Origin: CAVVIH01 sp963748295
Lineage (GTDB): Bacteria > Acidobacteriota > Vicinamibacteria > Vicinamibacterales > 2-12-FULL-66-21
Length of the DNA: 64,000 bases
NCBI GenBank assembly: GCA_963748295.1
Contig: CAVVIH010000008.1
Location: 1 to 64,000, forward strand
Reading direction: 5' to 3'
Shown: positions 1 through 8,496 of the stretch, one piece after another
Layout: each line of letters begins with the position of its first letter
Position numbering within the stretch: the first letter of the stretch is position 1
Program-made: the position numbers and the translations under genes
Notes under the pieces: model-generated
What the model was told of the DNA's origin: nothing
The model's database searches: none
What the model saw: only the letters and a program-made list of their open reading frames with translations

Positions 1-1
1 C

Positions 2-330
2 ACGAGCGCCACCGGCGAACTGACGCGCGACGAGATTCTCGACAACATCACGCTGTACTGGCTGACGAACACGGGCGTTTCCGCGTCTCGTCTCTACTGG
101 GAATACAAGGGTGGCTTTTTCAACGCCAAGGGCGTCTCCATTCCGGTAGCCGTGAGCGTCTTTCCCGGCGAGCAATACGAAGCCCCCCGGAGCTGGACCG
201 AGCGGCGTATCCCGGGCTCATTTATTACAACAGGCTCGACAAGGGCGGCCACTTCGCGGCGTGGGAGCGGCCCGGGCTCTTTGCAGCCGAACTCCGTGCC
301 GCCTTCAGATCACTCAGGTCGGCGAACTGA
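2..330 (+). pseudogene. Epoxide hydrolase (alpha/beta hydrolase) C-terminal part, frameshifted
   Basis: Only the C-terminal ~110 residues lie in the window. The reading frame from base 2 gives an alpha/beta-hydrolase segment containing TRDEILDNITLYWLT, a cap-domain signature of bacterial epoxide hydrolases. After about base 205 the frame shifts by one base and the match continues with LDKGGHFAAWERP, which holds the catalytic histidine (GGHFAAWE), ending at a TGA at 328-330. A lost G in the run near 203-207 would explain the break. The family opens epoxides with an Asp-His-Asp triad; the nucleophile lies outside the window. Sequencing error and true decay cannot be separated. Confidence 0.75.
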
Positions 331-350
331 TCGCTGACTCGTGGCAGCGA

Positions 351-1115
351 TCAACGTGTCGTCGCGTCGACAAGCAGCAGGAGACCGAACCCGAAGGCGG
401 CAAGCAAGCCTGAGAAGCGCGGACTATTGTGAAAGGCTCGGGAATCATCGTTTCCGCAGTCATCGCAAGCAGTGCTCCGGCTCCAAACGCCTTTAGCCGT
501 GGTGGCCATGCCTCGCTGAGCGAACCGAATCCAACATACCCTGCCGCGATTGCTACCGCTGCCCGATCGCGATCGCGATCCAGAGCAGAAAAATGTAGGG
601 GTAACTGCGATCAGCAGCCCGCATACCCGCTGTGCTCGATAAAGCGACGGGAAGATTACTGAGTGAGAACGCGATGGTCAACGCGACTGGAACCACCGGA
701 TCTCGCAGGGCCACTCCCAACACGATTGCTCAGGGGCCGCGTCAAGCCGTTTGCCGAGAGCGATAGCTACTCCGCTGCCAGGCTGCTGCGACTCGGTCGG
801 CTGCTGGATACAATCGCCGCATCGTTTGCGGTGAGCGGCGCCGAACCGAGCGAGAAGGGCGTTGCTCGCGCTGAACGCGGCTGCGCCAAGCAGCAGTGAC
901 AGCGCCACTGCTATCGGCCCGGCGAGTCGAATCGCATCCGTGGTGCTTTGACGGACACACCGGCGAGCACCAGACCGGCCCCTACCGACATGGCCATCGC
1001 GATACGTTGATGCGGCATTCGGAGAATGCTCCGGCAATCACGCCGGCCAGCAGCCCGCAGAGGACACGGCGCCCAACGCCAAGGCAGCCCAGACTCCATC
1101 AGCACTCGTGAGCAT
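351..1115 (-). pseudogene. ZIP-family metal permease, several frameshifts
   Basis: No single frame covers this stretch, but pieces in different frames join into one ZIP-type membrane protein of about 250 residues. In order they are an N-terminal helix (LTSADGVWAALALGAVSS), GAGLVLAGVSVK, IRLAGPIAVALSLLLGAAAF, the loop GVAIALG..LDAAPE, a segment near YIFLLWIAIAIG, and a C-terminal FGAGALLAMTAETMIPE followed in another frame by FSGLLAAFGFGLLLLVDA. The AETMIPE motif and the LDxxPE motif are typical metal-coordinating sites of ZIP permeases. I infer at least four indels. The family moves divalent cations such as zinc across the inner membrane. The substrate is not readable here. Confidence 0.6.
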
Positions 1116-1128
1116 ACGGATACCGCAC

Positions 1129-1527
1129 TCACCGGTCCGGACCACTCCGTCGCCGGGCGAGTGCCGCTGCCACCAGCGCCCGAACAGGGGGACGGTTGGC
1201 CTCGGCCAGGGAGCGGATTTTTACGTGACGCAGCCCCTTGCCGGTGCCTTCCAGCAACCGCTGGGGGTCCGCCAGCACCGCCCCTTGATAGAAGCCGAGA
1301 TTGATGTAGCCGCGCATCGGCATGATGTAGGCGTAGCCGTCGGTCATCTTCTTCGGCCCGACGCCATAGGTGGCGGCGTTGTCGCCGAGCCGCACGGTCT
1401 CAACCGTGCTCGCGTCGACGGCCCGGATTATGGCCCGCAAGCGCCGCGCGATGGCGGCGAGGTCTGGCTCGACACCCGCGAGCAGCTCGCCGAACGTGCC
1501 TTGCGCCGCCTTGGGTAGTTCGGCCAT
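1129..1527 (-). CDS. DUF1801 (YdhG-like) domain protein
   Basis: Intact 132-residue cytoplasmic protein. The sequence fits the DUF1801/YdhG fold: an N-terminal helix, the ETVRLGDNAATYGVGPKKMTDGY core with aromatic residues, a MPMRGYINLGFYQGA strand pair, and KGLRHVKIRSL near the end. Family members are small, poorly characterised proteins sometimes called iron chaperone-like. No catalytic residues are obvious. It lies upstream of the ZIP-like remnant on the same strand with a 13-base gap, so co-transcription is possible; a link to metal handling is inference only. Confidence 0.75.
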   Translation of the reverse strand: MAELPKAAQGTFGELLAGVEPDLAAIARRLRAIIRAVDASTVETVRLGDNAATYGVGPKKMTDGYAYIMPMRGYINLGFYQGAVLADPQRLLEGTGKGLRHVKIRSLAEANRPPVRALVAAALARRRSGPDR

Positions 1528-1659
1528 TGGATTCCCGTCAGCGAAGCGTAGAGAACCGGAGTTCCCTGGTCAAGCGTCCGGGCGGGTGACGCTTACGGCC
1601 GGCTGGTTCCGACGACAAACCCGATCGATCGCTCAATCGGATTGAAGAACCTGCCATAG

Positions 1660-2559
1660 TCGGGCGAAGTGATCGCGTCGTTTGGCGTGGCGCTGGTGCC
1701 GGCGCTGTCCACCTGGCCCTCGTCGAACCGCTGGACGAGCCGATGCTCGGCGTCGCGTGGCCGGTGACGCTGGCGACCGACGTCGCGGTCTGCTATCTCG
1801 CCGCCCGGTTGATCTTCGGGCGCTGGCACGCCGCGATCCCGTTTGCGATCCTGCTGGCGATTGCGTCCGATGCGATCGGCTTCGTGGCGCTTGCGCTCCT
1901 CAGTCCGAACCGGGAACCACACTGGACGGCTGGCCTGCTGATCCTTCTGCTCGCGATGGGCGGTGCGATCGCGTTCCGTCGCCTGCGTCTGCGCTCGTTC
2001 TGGCCGTATCTCGTCGGCCCTGGCGCGGTGGCATGGTTCGCCCTCTACTGGAGCGGCCTGCACCCAGCGCTGTCGCTGGTCCTGATCATGCCGTTTCTTC
2101 CGCATGCGGCGCGCGACCCCGGGTTCTTCGTCGATGCCTCCCCCGACGCGAAAGATACTCTCAGCCAGTTCGAGGTGTTCTGGCGATACCCGGCGCAGGT
2201 TGGCGCTCTTCTTCTTCGGCCTCGTCAACGCCGGGGTGCCATTGCGAACATTGGAGCAAGGGACCTGGGCGCTGCCGATCGCGGTCCTGGTCGGTAAACC
2301 CGCCGGCATCCTTCTCGGCGCAGGCGTTGCGGTTCTCGCCGGGTTTCGGCTGCCGCATCATGTGAGCTGGCGCGACTTGATCGTGATCGGATGCGGCGCG
2401 GCAATCGGCTTCAGCGTCGGGCTGTTCTTTTGCGCGGCGTTGATCCCGCCGGGGCAGATTCGCTCGGAAATCAGCATGGGCGTCCTGATGACCCTGGCGG
2501 GGCTGCCGCTCGCGCTCATCGTCGCGAAGCTGCTTGGCGTCGGGCGGTTCGCTCGCTGA
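1660..2559 (+). pseudogene. NhaA-like Na+/H+ antiporter, 5'-truncated and frameshifted
   Basis: Frames joined at about 1718 and 2201 give an NhaA-type membrane protein lacking roughly the first 100 residues; an in-frame TAG sits at 1657-1659. Recognisable parts are WPVTLATDVAVCYLAARL (the NhaA ATD helix, Asp133 in E. coli), LLAIASDAIGFVALAL (the DD helix), LVNAGVPL and LVGKPAGILLGAGVAV, and IGCGAAIGFSVGLFF. The usual Asp-Asp pair of helix V is Ser-Asp here, so the first of the two aspartates is absent while the second remains. NhaA exchanges sodium for protons at the inner membrane. Because the copy is broken, function is doubtful. Confidence 0.65.
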
Positions 2560-2646
2560 CGGCTTCTTGCAGAAAGGCGCAACGGCAACCGATAAGAAGA
2601 GCGTCCATTCGTGTCCGCGGTTGCATATTTCTGCGCACTTCTTCCA

Positions 2647-3741
2647 ATGCTCCGTGCCGTCTCCTCAACCCTGCTGGCTGCGACGTTGACTGTCCTTCCA
2701 TCCGCCAGGGCCCAGGCGCCGGCGGCGAAGACAGGTCAGCTGAAGCTGGTCGAGCTGAAAGAGCCCGGCGGAGAGATCCTGAGCTACGGTCACCTCGCGG
2801 GGTCCACCGAAGTGCGGATGCGGGGCACGCGGCGCGCTCCGGACGCGCGGATCAAGCTCAAGGTGGGCAGCCGCCCGGGGTTCGTCGAACTGGACATCAA
2901 CCGCGGCGGCGTGACCGGCCTGAAGCCTGCTCACTCGCTCGGCAAGGACTACCTCACTTACGTGCTGTGGGCCGTGTCGGTGGACGGCAAGGCGTCGAAC
3001 CTTGGCGAGATCACCTTTCACGACAACGAGCCGGTCGCGGTCAACCTGACGACGCCGTATCAGACGTTCTGGCTGATGGTCACGGCCGAGCCGAACTACG
3101 CCGTCGTCGATCCAAGCCCGCAGGTCGTCCTTTACAGCGTCAAACAGGAGACCGACAGCGGCAGACGAGCGATTCCGATCGATCGACCGTTGTTCTACTT
3201 CACGCATTACTCGACCTACGAGTCCACTCCGGCCGGCGAACCGCAGGGCGTTCCCAACCAGCTGCTTCAGGCCAGGAAGGCGGTCGAGCTCGCCTCGACA
3301 CTCGGCTTGCTCGCGCGGAAGACGTCGAAGAGCAGCGGCGTGAAAGAAGAGGAGTACACGCGTGAAGCGTTTACGCAGGCGCAGCAGTTCCTGTCGCGAG
3401 CGGAGACCGCGTACCGCACGGCTCCAAAGAGCGAAGAAGTGATTCAGTTCGCGCGCACCGCGGCGCAGAGCGCCGAGAACGCACGCGCGCTCGCAAGCGG
3501 TGCGGTTGGCGGTCTGCTCCTCCGGGAAATGGAGAACGAGCTGGCGAGCCTGCGCGACGAGCTGGCACGGCTGAAAGGCAATGATTCAGCCGGACCGGCC
3601 GGACAGGCGTCCTCGAAACCCTCGAAACCCGCCTCGTTCTTCGAGTCGGTGACGTCTCTGGCGAGCCAGCCCGCGCTCTGGTTCGCGCTCTCGGGATGGG
3701 GGCTGGCGATCGTGCTGCTGTTTCGCCGGAGAACCATTTAG
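2647..3741 (+). CDS. Secreted, C-terminally anchored coiled-coil protein, unknown function
   Basis: About 364 residues from the ATG at 2647; an in-frame GTG at 2611 is the alternative start. An N-terminal signal peptide (LLAATLTVLPSARAQA) is followed by a beta-rich region of ~170 residues, then an alanine/glutamate-rich helical part (about residues 210-320) likely to form coiled coil, a proline/serine linker, and a single C-terminal membrane helix ending in positive charges (FALSGWGLAIVLLFRRR). This predicts an exported protein tethered to the membrane. No family was recognised. The next gene starts at or before this gene's stop, so the two are probably one transcription unit with the diguanylate cyclase. 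Confidence 0.7.
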   Translation: MLRAVSSTLLAATLTVLPSARAQAPAAKTGQLKLVELKEPGGEILSYGHLAGSTEVRMRGTRRAPDARIKLKVGSRPGFVELDINRGGVTGLKPAHSLGKDYLTYVLWAVSVDGKASNLGEITFHDNEPVAVNLTTPYQTFWLMVTAEPNYAVVDPSPQVVLYSVKQETDSGRRAIPIDRPLFYFTHYSTYESTPAGEPQGVPNQLLQARKAVELASTLGLLARKTSKSSGVKEEEYTREAFTQAQQFLSRAETAYRTAPKSEEVIQFARTAAQSAENARALASGAVGGLLLREMENELASLRDELARLKGNDSAGPAGQASSKPSKPASFFESVTSLASQPALWFALSGWGLAIVLLFRRRTI

Positions 3742-3743
3742 CG

Positions 3744-4769
3744 GTGCTGCGCGCTCTAGGCGGCCTCCTGATTCCGGGCGGCGTTCTCGTCGCCGCAGCG
3801 TTGGCGCTGCAGCACGAGCCGGTGATGCGAAACGCGGCGGCTCCGTATGCCCTGCACTTCGCGATTGGCAGCCTGACGGCGGCGATTCTCCTGAGTTGGC
3901 ACCACGAACAGCCGCGCCTGCTGTTTGCGGCGGCAGCGGTTGCCCTGACCGTAGCCGGGTCGCAACGCTGGCCTGCCGGTGCAACGCGAGGCTACGAGCC
4001 TTCGTCCTTCTCTCTCATCATCTGGATAGCGATCGGCGCCGCCGCGCTCGTCCTGATCGCGCTGGTGCTTCACCGCCGCACCAGGGTCGCTCACGGGCTG
4101 GTCTGGGCGCTGGTGGCAATGTTCCTGGGCATGCTCGACCGCGAGACACTGCTGCTCTATTCAGGCGCAGCCGGCCTCATTCTCGTCCTGACCGTGCTGG
4201 AACATGGCTACGACATCGCCCACCGGGACGAGCTCACGGGCCTTCTGGGCCGCCGGGCGTTCAACAGCACGATGGGGCAATTGGGAAAGACGTACACGAT
4301 CGCCATGTGCGACGTCGATCGGTTCAAGAATTTCAACGACACGTACGGCCATGATGCGGGCGACCAGGTGCTCCGGATGGTTGCGACAAAGCTGTCGCAG
4401 GTTGGCGGCGGCGGACGCGTATTCCGCTACGGCGGCGAGGAATTTCTCGTCGTGTTCCGCGGCCGCTCGGCCGCGGACGCGCTGCCGTTTGCCGAGAGCG
4501 TACGGAAAACCGTCGCCGACACGCGATTCGTCCTGCGCGGCCCCGATCGTCCCGTCAGAAAGCCCTCTGGAAAGCGATCCGCACATCAGCGGAACGATTC
4601 GAGACCGAGCGTCGGCATCACGATCAGCGTCGGGCTGGCTGACCGATCGCACCGGCATTCGACGCCGGAACTGGTGCTCGATGCCGCGGATGCCGCGTTG
4701 TATAAGGCCAAGGAAGCGGGGCGGAACTGTGTGAGAATGGCGGACTCGGGACACTTGGTGCCACCATGA
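3744..4769 (+). CDS. Membrane diguanylate cyclase (GGDEF)
   Basis: About 341 residues from the GTG at 3744; an upstream ATG at 3696 in the same frame would overlap the previous gene. Five or six hydrophobic helices fill the first ~165 residues. A GGDEF domain follows, from RDELTGLLGRRAFN, with MCDVDRFKNFND (metal-binding Asp), HDAGDQVL, and the active-site signature RYGGEEFLVVF. The domain converts two GTP to cyclic di-GMP. GGEEF is catalytically competent in known enzymes, and no RxxD inhibitory site is evident just upstream. The stop overlaps the ATG of the ADOP permease by four bases, so translation is coupled. Confidence 0.92.
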   Translation: MLRALGGLLIPGGVLVAAALALQHEPVMRNAAAPYALHFAIGSLTAAILLSWHHEQPRLLFAAAAVALTVAGSQRWPAGATRGYEPSSFSLIIWIAIGAAALVLIALVLHRRTRVAHGLVWALVAMFLGMLDRETLLLYSGAAGLILVLTVLEHGYDIAHRDELTGLLGRRAFNSTMGQLGKTYTIAMCDVDRFKNFNDTYGHDAGDQVLRMVATKLSQVGGGGRVFRYGGEEFLVVFRGRSAADALPFAESVRKTVADTRFVLRGPDRPVRKPSGKRSAHQRNDSRPSVGITISVGLADRSHRHSTPELVLDAADAALYKAKEAGRNCVRMADSGHLVPP

Positions 4770-7210
4770 CTTCCTTCCTCGAGACCCTCCGCCGCGACAT
4801 CACTTACGCGCTCCGCGGGTTCCGCCGCGAGCCGGGCATGGCGCTGATCGCGATTCTCATCCTCGCGCTGGGCATCGGCGCCAACACGGCCGTGTTCAGC
4901 ATTGTCAATCCCCTGTTGCTCCGGCAGCTGCCGTTCCCGGCTGCCGAGCGGCTGGTCTGGATCGCGAACACCGGCCGGGGCGGCCTGGGCGGTGTGACCT
5001 ACCAGGTCGACTGGTTCGAAGAGTTCCGCAACCGCAATCGTTCGTTCGAGGATATGGGCGCCTACTTCGCGTTCTTCGGCTACGGCAGCTACACGCTGAC
5101 CGGACGCGGCGAACCGGAGCGGCTCTCCGCGGTGGACGTGTCGCCGCAGTTCCTCCAGGTGCTCGGCGTGCAGCCTGCGCTCGGACGGCTCTTCACCGAC
5201 GCCGAACATCATCACAGCGCGAAGGCGGCACCCGGCACTGCCGCGGGTCCGCAGGTGGCGCTGCTCACGCACGCCGTCTGGCAGCGGCGCTTCGGCGGCA
5301 GTGCGGCGATCGTCGGCTCCGCGCTGACGATCAACAACGCGCCGCTCACCATCATCGGTGTGCTGCCGCCGTCGTTCGACTTTTCGTCCGTGTTCACGCC
5401 CGGCACGAAAGTGGACCTGATCGTGCCGGCGGATCTCGATTACATGCGCCCCTGGGGCAACACGATGTCGATCGTCGGCCGGCTGCGGCCGGGCGTGGAT
5501 GTGATTCAGGCACGCGCCGAGTTCGCCACGCTGCTTCCGCAGCTGATGGAGGAGCACAAGGGCTGGTGGCGCACCGGCGCGACCCTGACGCCGCTGAAAG
5601 AACAGGTCGGCGGCCGCATGCGCATGGCGCTGATCGTTCTGTGGTGCGCCGTCGGCGCCGTCCTGATGATCGTCTGCGCCAACCTCGCCAACCTGCTGCT
5701 CGCCAGGGCGTCGTCGCGCGGCCGCGAGTTCGCGGTGCGGCTGGCGCTCGGCGCCGATCGCGCGCGCCTCGTCCGCCAGCTGCTGACCGAAGGCATCCTG
5801 CTGTCGCTCGCCGGCGCGGCGCTTGGCGTGCCGCTGGCGTTCGTCCTGACGTCCTGGCTCGCGGCCAGCGACTCGCTCAGCGTGCCGCTTCTCTACTTCG
5901 TGCGTGTGGACACGACCGCGCTGCTGGTCACCGCGGCCATCGCGTGCGTCACCGGCGTGCTGTTCGCGACCGTTCCGGCGATGAGAGTCTCTGCGCAGTC
6001 ACCGCAGCTCGCGCTGCAGGAGCACTCGCGCGGCACAGTGGATTCGAAGCGGCAGGCGTGGTTCCGCAACGGGCTCGTCATCGCCGAGGTTGCGATGGCG
6101 GGTGTGCTGCTCGTCGGCGCGGGACTCCTGACCCGGAGTCTCGTGAAGATTCTCGACCTCGAGCTGGGATTCGAACCGTCGCGCGCGATCGCCGCGCGTC
6201 TCGATCTGCCGCCGACGACTTCCCCCGAGAAGGCCGCGAACCTGGGTCGCGAGGTCGTACGCCGGGTGTCATCGCTGCCGGGCGTCGAAGCGGCGGGACT
6301 CACCGACGCGCTTCCGCTCGAACGCAACCGGACGTGGAACCTCATGGTCCCCGGCAAGATCTACCGTCCGGGCGAGATGCCGCTGGTGTTCGTCTATGTG
6401 GTCAGCCCCGGCTACTTTCGCGCGATGGGGATCCGCCTCGTCGCCGGCAGGGACTTCCTCGAACAAGATCCCATGCAGGATCGTCAGCCGGTGATCGTCA
6501 ACGAAACGGTCGCGCGGACTCTCTATCCCGACATGGATCCGATTGGCCGGCCGGCGGTCACGGGCAAAACGGAGTTGACGATTGTCGGTGTCGTGGCCAA
6601 CGTACGCCAGACCAGCCTCGACGAGAGCCCGGTATTTCAGATGTACCTCGACGTCGGGCGCGGCGGCGCGTTGAATCCCGATCTCATCGTGCGCACGCCG
6701 CTCGAGCCGGCGTCGCTCGTGCCGGCGCTCAGAAACACGCTGAGCGACATCGATGCGCGCCTCGTCGCGACCGACGTCCGCGTGCTCGACACCCTGGTCG
6801 ATCGCGCCACGTCGCCGCGGCGCTTCCTGGTGTCGCTGCTCGGCGGATTCTCGGCGCTCGCGCTGCTGCTCGCGAGCCTCGGCATCTACGGCGTGGTGTC
6901 GTACGGCGTCAGCCGCCGCACCGCGGAATTCGGCGTGCGCATGGCGCTCGGCGCGACCGGACGCGAGGTCCGCCGCCAGGTGATCGGCGACACGCTGCAA
7001 CTGACACTTGCCGGCGTCGCGATCGGCGTGCTCGTGTCGCTGCTGCTCGCGCGGGTGCTGGGCAGCCTGCTGTACGCGACCTCAACGACCGATCCGGTGA
7101 CGTTCGTGGGGACCGCCGTCGTGCTGACGATCGTCGCGATGGCCGCCGGCTACGTGCCGGCACTCCGGGCGTCGCGTATCGAGCCGCTACGGGCGCTGCG
7201 CGACGGATAA
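4766..7210 (+). CDS. ADOP-family MacB/FtsX-like ABC transporter permease
   Basis: Intact 814-residue protein. It begins with the acidobacterial ADOP signature (RRDITYALRGFRREPG, then LALGIGANTAVFSIVN in the first helix). A periplasmic MacB-type domain follows, then a core of three helices (around residues 290-400), a second periplasmic domain and a final three-helix FtsX block with ASLGIYGVVSYGVSRRTAEFGVRMALGA. Such duplicated permeases act without a fused ATPase and normally pair with a MacB-like ATPase encoded elsewhere; none is adjacent. Role in export of a peptide, lipid or toxic compound is inferred from the family. ATGA overlap couples it to the diguanylate cyclase. Confidence 0.93.
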   Translation: MTSFLETLRRDITYALRGFRREPGMALIAILILALGIGANTAVFSIVNPLLLRQLPFPAAERLVWIANTGRGGLGGVTYQVDWFEEFRNRNRSFEDMGAYFAFFGYGSYTLTGRGEPERLSAVDVSPQFLQVLGVQPALGRLFTDAEHHHSAKAAPGTAAGPQVALLTHAVWQRRFGGSAAIVGSALTINNAPLTIIGVLPPSFDFSSVFTPGTKVDLIVPADLDYMRPWGNTMSIVGRLRPGVDVIQARAEFATLLPQLMEEHKGWWRTGATLTPLKEQVGGRMRMALIVLWCAVGAVLMIVCANLANLLLARASSRGREFAVRLALGADRARLVRQLLTEGILLSLAGAALGVPLAFVLTSWLAASDSLSVPLLYFVRVDTTALLVTAAIACVTGVLFATVPAMRVSAQSPQLALQEHSRGTVDSKRQAWFRNGLVIAEVAMAGVLLVGAGLLTRSLVKILDLELGFEPSRAIAARLDLPPTTSPEKAANLGREVVRRVSSLPGVEAAGLTDALPLERNRTWNLMVPGKIYRPGEMPLVFVYVVSPGYFRAMGIRLVAGRDFLEQDPMQDRQPVIVNETVARTLYPDMDPIGRPAVTGKTELTIVGVVANVRQTSLDESPVFQMYLDVGRGGALNPDLIVRTPLEPASLVPALRNTLSDIDARLVATDVRVLDTLVDRATSPRRFLVSLLGGFSALALLLASLGIYGVVSYGVSRRTAEFGVRMALGATGREVRRQVIGDTLQLTLAGVAIGVLVSLLLARVLGSLLYATSTTDPVTFVGTAVVLTIVAMAAGYVPALRASRIEPLRALRDG

Positions 7211-7221
7211 GATCATCCCTA

Positions 7222-7713
7222 CTACTTGGAAGGTACCATCGGAGCGACACACACCAGTCGATCGCGGCGGTCGTCGATCTTCTTGAACGGCACACCCGGA
7301 ACCTTCTTGAAGTCATCCAGCGACGTGCACGGGCCGGCCTTCTTCCGATGGGCGATCCACGCCGCCGCTTCCTTCCGCAGCAGTCCCGCGACGCTCTCGA
7401 GCTCGATCGCGGTTGCGCTGTTCAGGTTCAGCGCTCTGAGCGCGTCCCCTTTGAAGTGCTCGGCCAGGTAGTCCAACACCTTCGCGAACTCCTCGTCCGA
7501 TCCTTTCGCGCCCAGCGCCACCATCTTCGCGATCGTGTCCTGCCACCCTTCGCGCGTCAGCCGCACGGCGGCCGCGCGCTGCGGCTCATGACAGGTGCCG
7601 CAGAGACGAACGGTCTCGTCCTTCCCTGGCGCGTCCGGCAACTGGACCCGTCCCAGGCAAACAACGGTCAGCATCCCGACGACCAACGTGACGACACTGG
7701 CGCGGAACAACAT
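7222..7713 (-). CDS. Single-heme cytochrome c fused to a helix-hairpin-helix domain
   Basis: 163 residues. After a signal peptide (ASVVTLVVGMLTVVCLG) comes one heme-binding motif CGTCH at about residues 38-42, with a methionine in TIAKMVALGAKG as possible axial ligand. The C-terminal half (LNLNSATAIELESVAGL...AWIAHRKKAGP...KKVPG) is a ComEA-type helix-hairpin-helix repeat normally seen in DNA uptake proteins. It is the last gene of the minus-strand carbohydrate operon, three bases after the DUF1080 gene. I infer an exported electron-transfer protein serving the oxidoreductases upstream; the role of the HhH part is unknown. Confidence 0.8.
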   Translation of the reverse strand: MLFRASVVTLVVGMLTVVCLGRVQLPDAPGKDETVRLCGTCHEPQRAAAVRLTREGWQDTIAKMVALGAKGSDEEFAKVLDYLAEHFKGDALRALNLNSATAIELESVAGLLRKEAAAWIAHRKKAGPCTSLDDFKKVPGVPFKKIDDRRDRLVCVAPMVPSK

Positions 7714-7716
7714 GAG

Positions 7717-8496
7717 TCAGTACCGCTTCAGCCAGATGTTCCTGAACTCGACCTTCATCGGCTCGCCCATGTGAATCTGAAAGCCGAGCAGTCCCTTCAT
7801 CGCGCGCGCCCTTGTGTCGTCGTCCACCAGCACGCTTGTGACGTGGCCGTTCAGGATCTCGGTGATCATGTTGCCGCGCGCGATGATGTGCGCCTGGTTC
7901 CAGTCGTTCACCTTGATGATCTTCTGCAGCTCTTCGTCCGTGCGCTGCAGCGCGCCGACGACCCTGGGACCCTCGCCATCTGGAATGTAGGTGAACTGAC
8001 CGCGCATGGCGAGAAAGCCGCGCCCGCGCTCCTCGTAAATCTGTCCGGTGTATCGGTTCGCGGCATCGATGTCGCACTGATACCCCTTCAGCACCCAGTT
8101 GCCCGCGATCGCTCCGCGCCCCTCCTGCGTGCCGGCTGGCAGATGCACGCTGCGGATCTGAATGCCGCTGTTGGTGGCATCGATGCGGTACTCGACCTTC
8201 AGCTCGAAGTCGGCCGGCTCGCCGCCGCGCCAGATGAGGAAGCTGTTTTCCTTCAGCGGGCTCTCGGCGGTGGTCTGACCGACGATCGCACCCCCCTCGA
8301 CGCGCCAGAACTTCGAATCGCCGTCCCAGCCCTTCAGGGTGGAACCATCGAAGATCGACGTAAACCCCGCGTGATCCGCGAAGGGAAGCGGCTGCGGCAG
8401 ACGCGGCCCACGACCCGCTTGCTGTGCCGCCGCCGCACCGCCAAGAGATGCCGTCAGCAGTACGACGACGATCGCCGTGGTGTTCCGCGTCATCAT
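7717..8496 (-). CDS. Secreted DUF1080 protein (3-keto-disaccharide hydrolase family)
   Basis: About 259 residues from the ATG at 8496 (an ATG at 8514 lies further inside the upstream gene). The signal peptide ends near GGAAAAQQ. The mature part is a concanavalin-like DUF1080 fold: FTSIFDGSTLKGWDGD at the start, FWRVEGGAIVGQT, FELKVEYRID, NSGIQIRS, and a closing EFRNIWLKRY. Family members hydrolyse 3-keto-glycosides and are typically periplasmic. The start overlaps the stop of the Gfo/Idh/MocA gene by four bases, which supports a common pathway: oxidation at sugar C3 followed by hydrolysis. Substrate unknown. Confidence 0.9.
   Translation of the reverse strand: MMTRNTTAIVVVLLTASLGGAAAAQQAGRGPRLPQPLPFADHAGFTSIFDGSTLKGWDGDSKFWRVEGGAIVGQTTAESPLKENSFLIWRGGEPADFELKVEYRIDATNSGIQIRSVHLPAGTQEGRGAIAGNWVLKGYQCDIDAANRYTGQIYEERGRGFLAMRGQFTYIPDGEGPRVVGALQRTDEELQKIIKVNDWNQAHIIARGNMITEILNGHVTSVLVDDDTRARAMKGLLGFQIHMGEPMKVEFRNIWLKRY

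Noticed and set aside
1593..2309. Minus-strand open frame opposite the NhaA-like remnant
   Set aside because: Product is charged and disordered, while the plus strand reads as a typical NhaA transporter.
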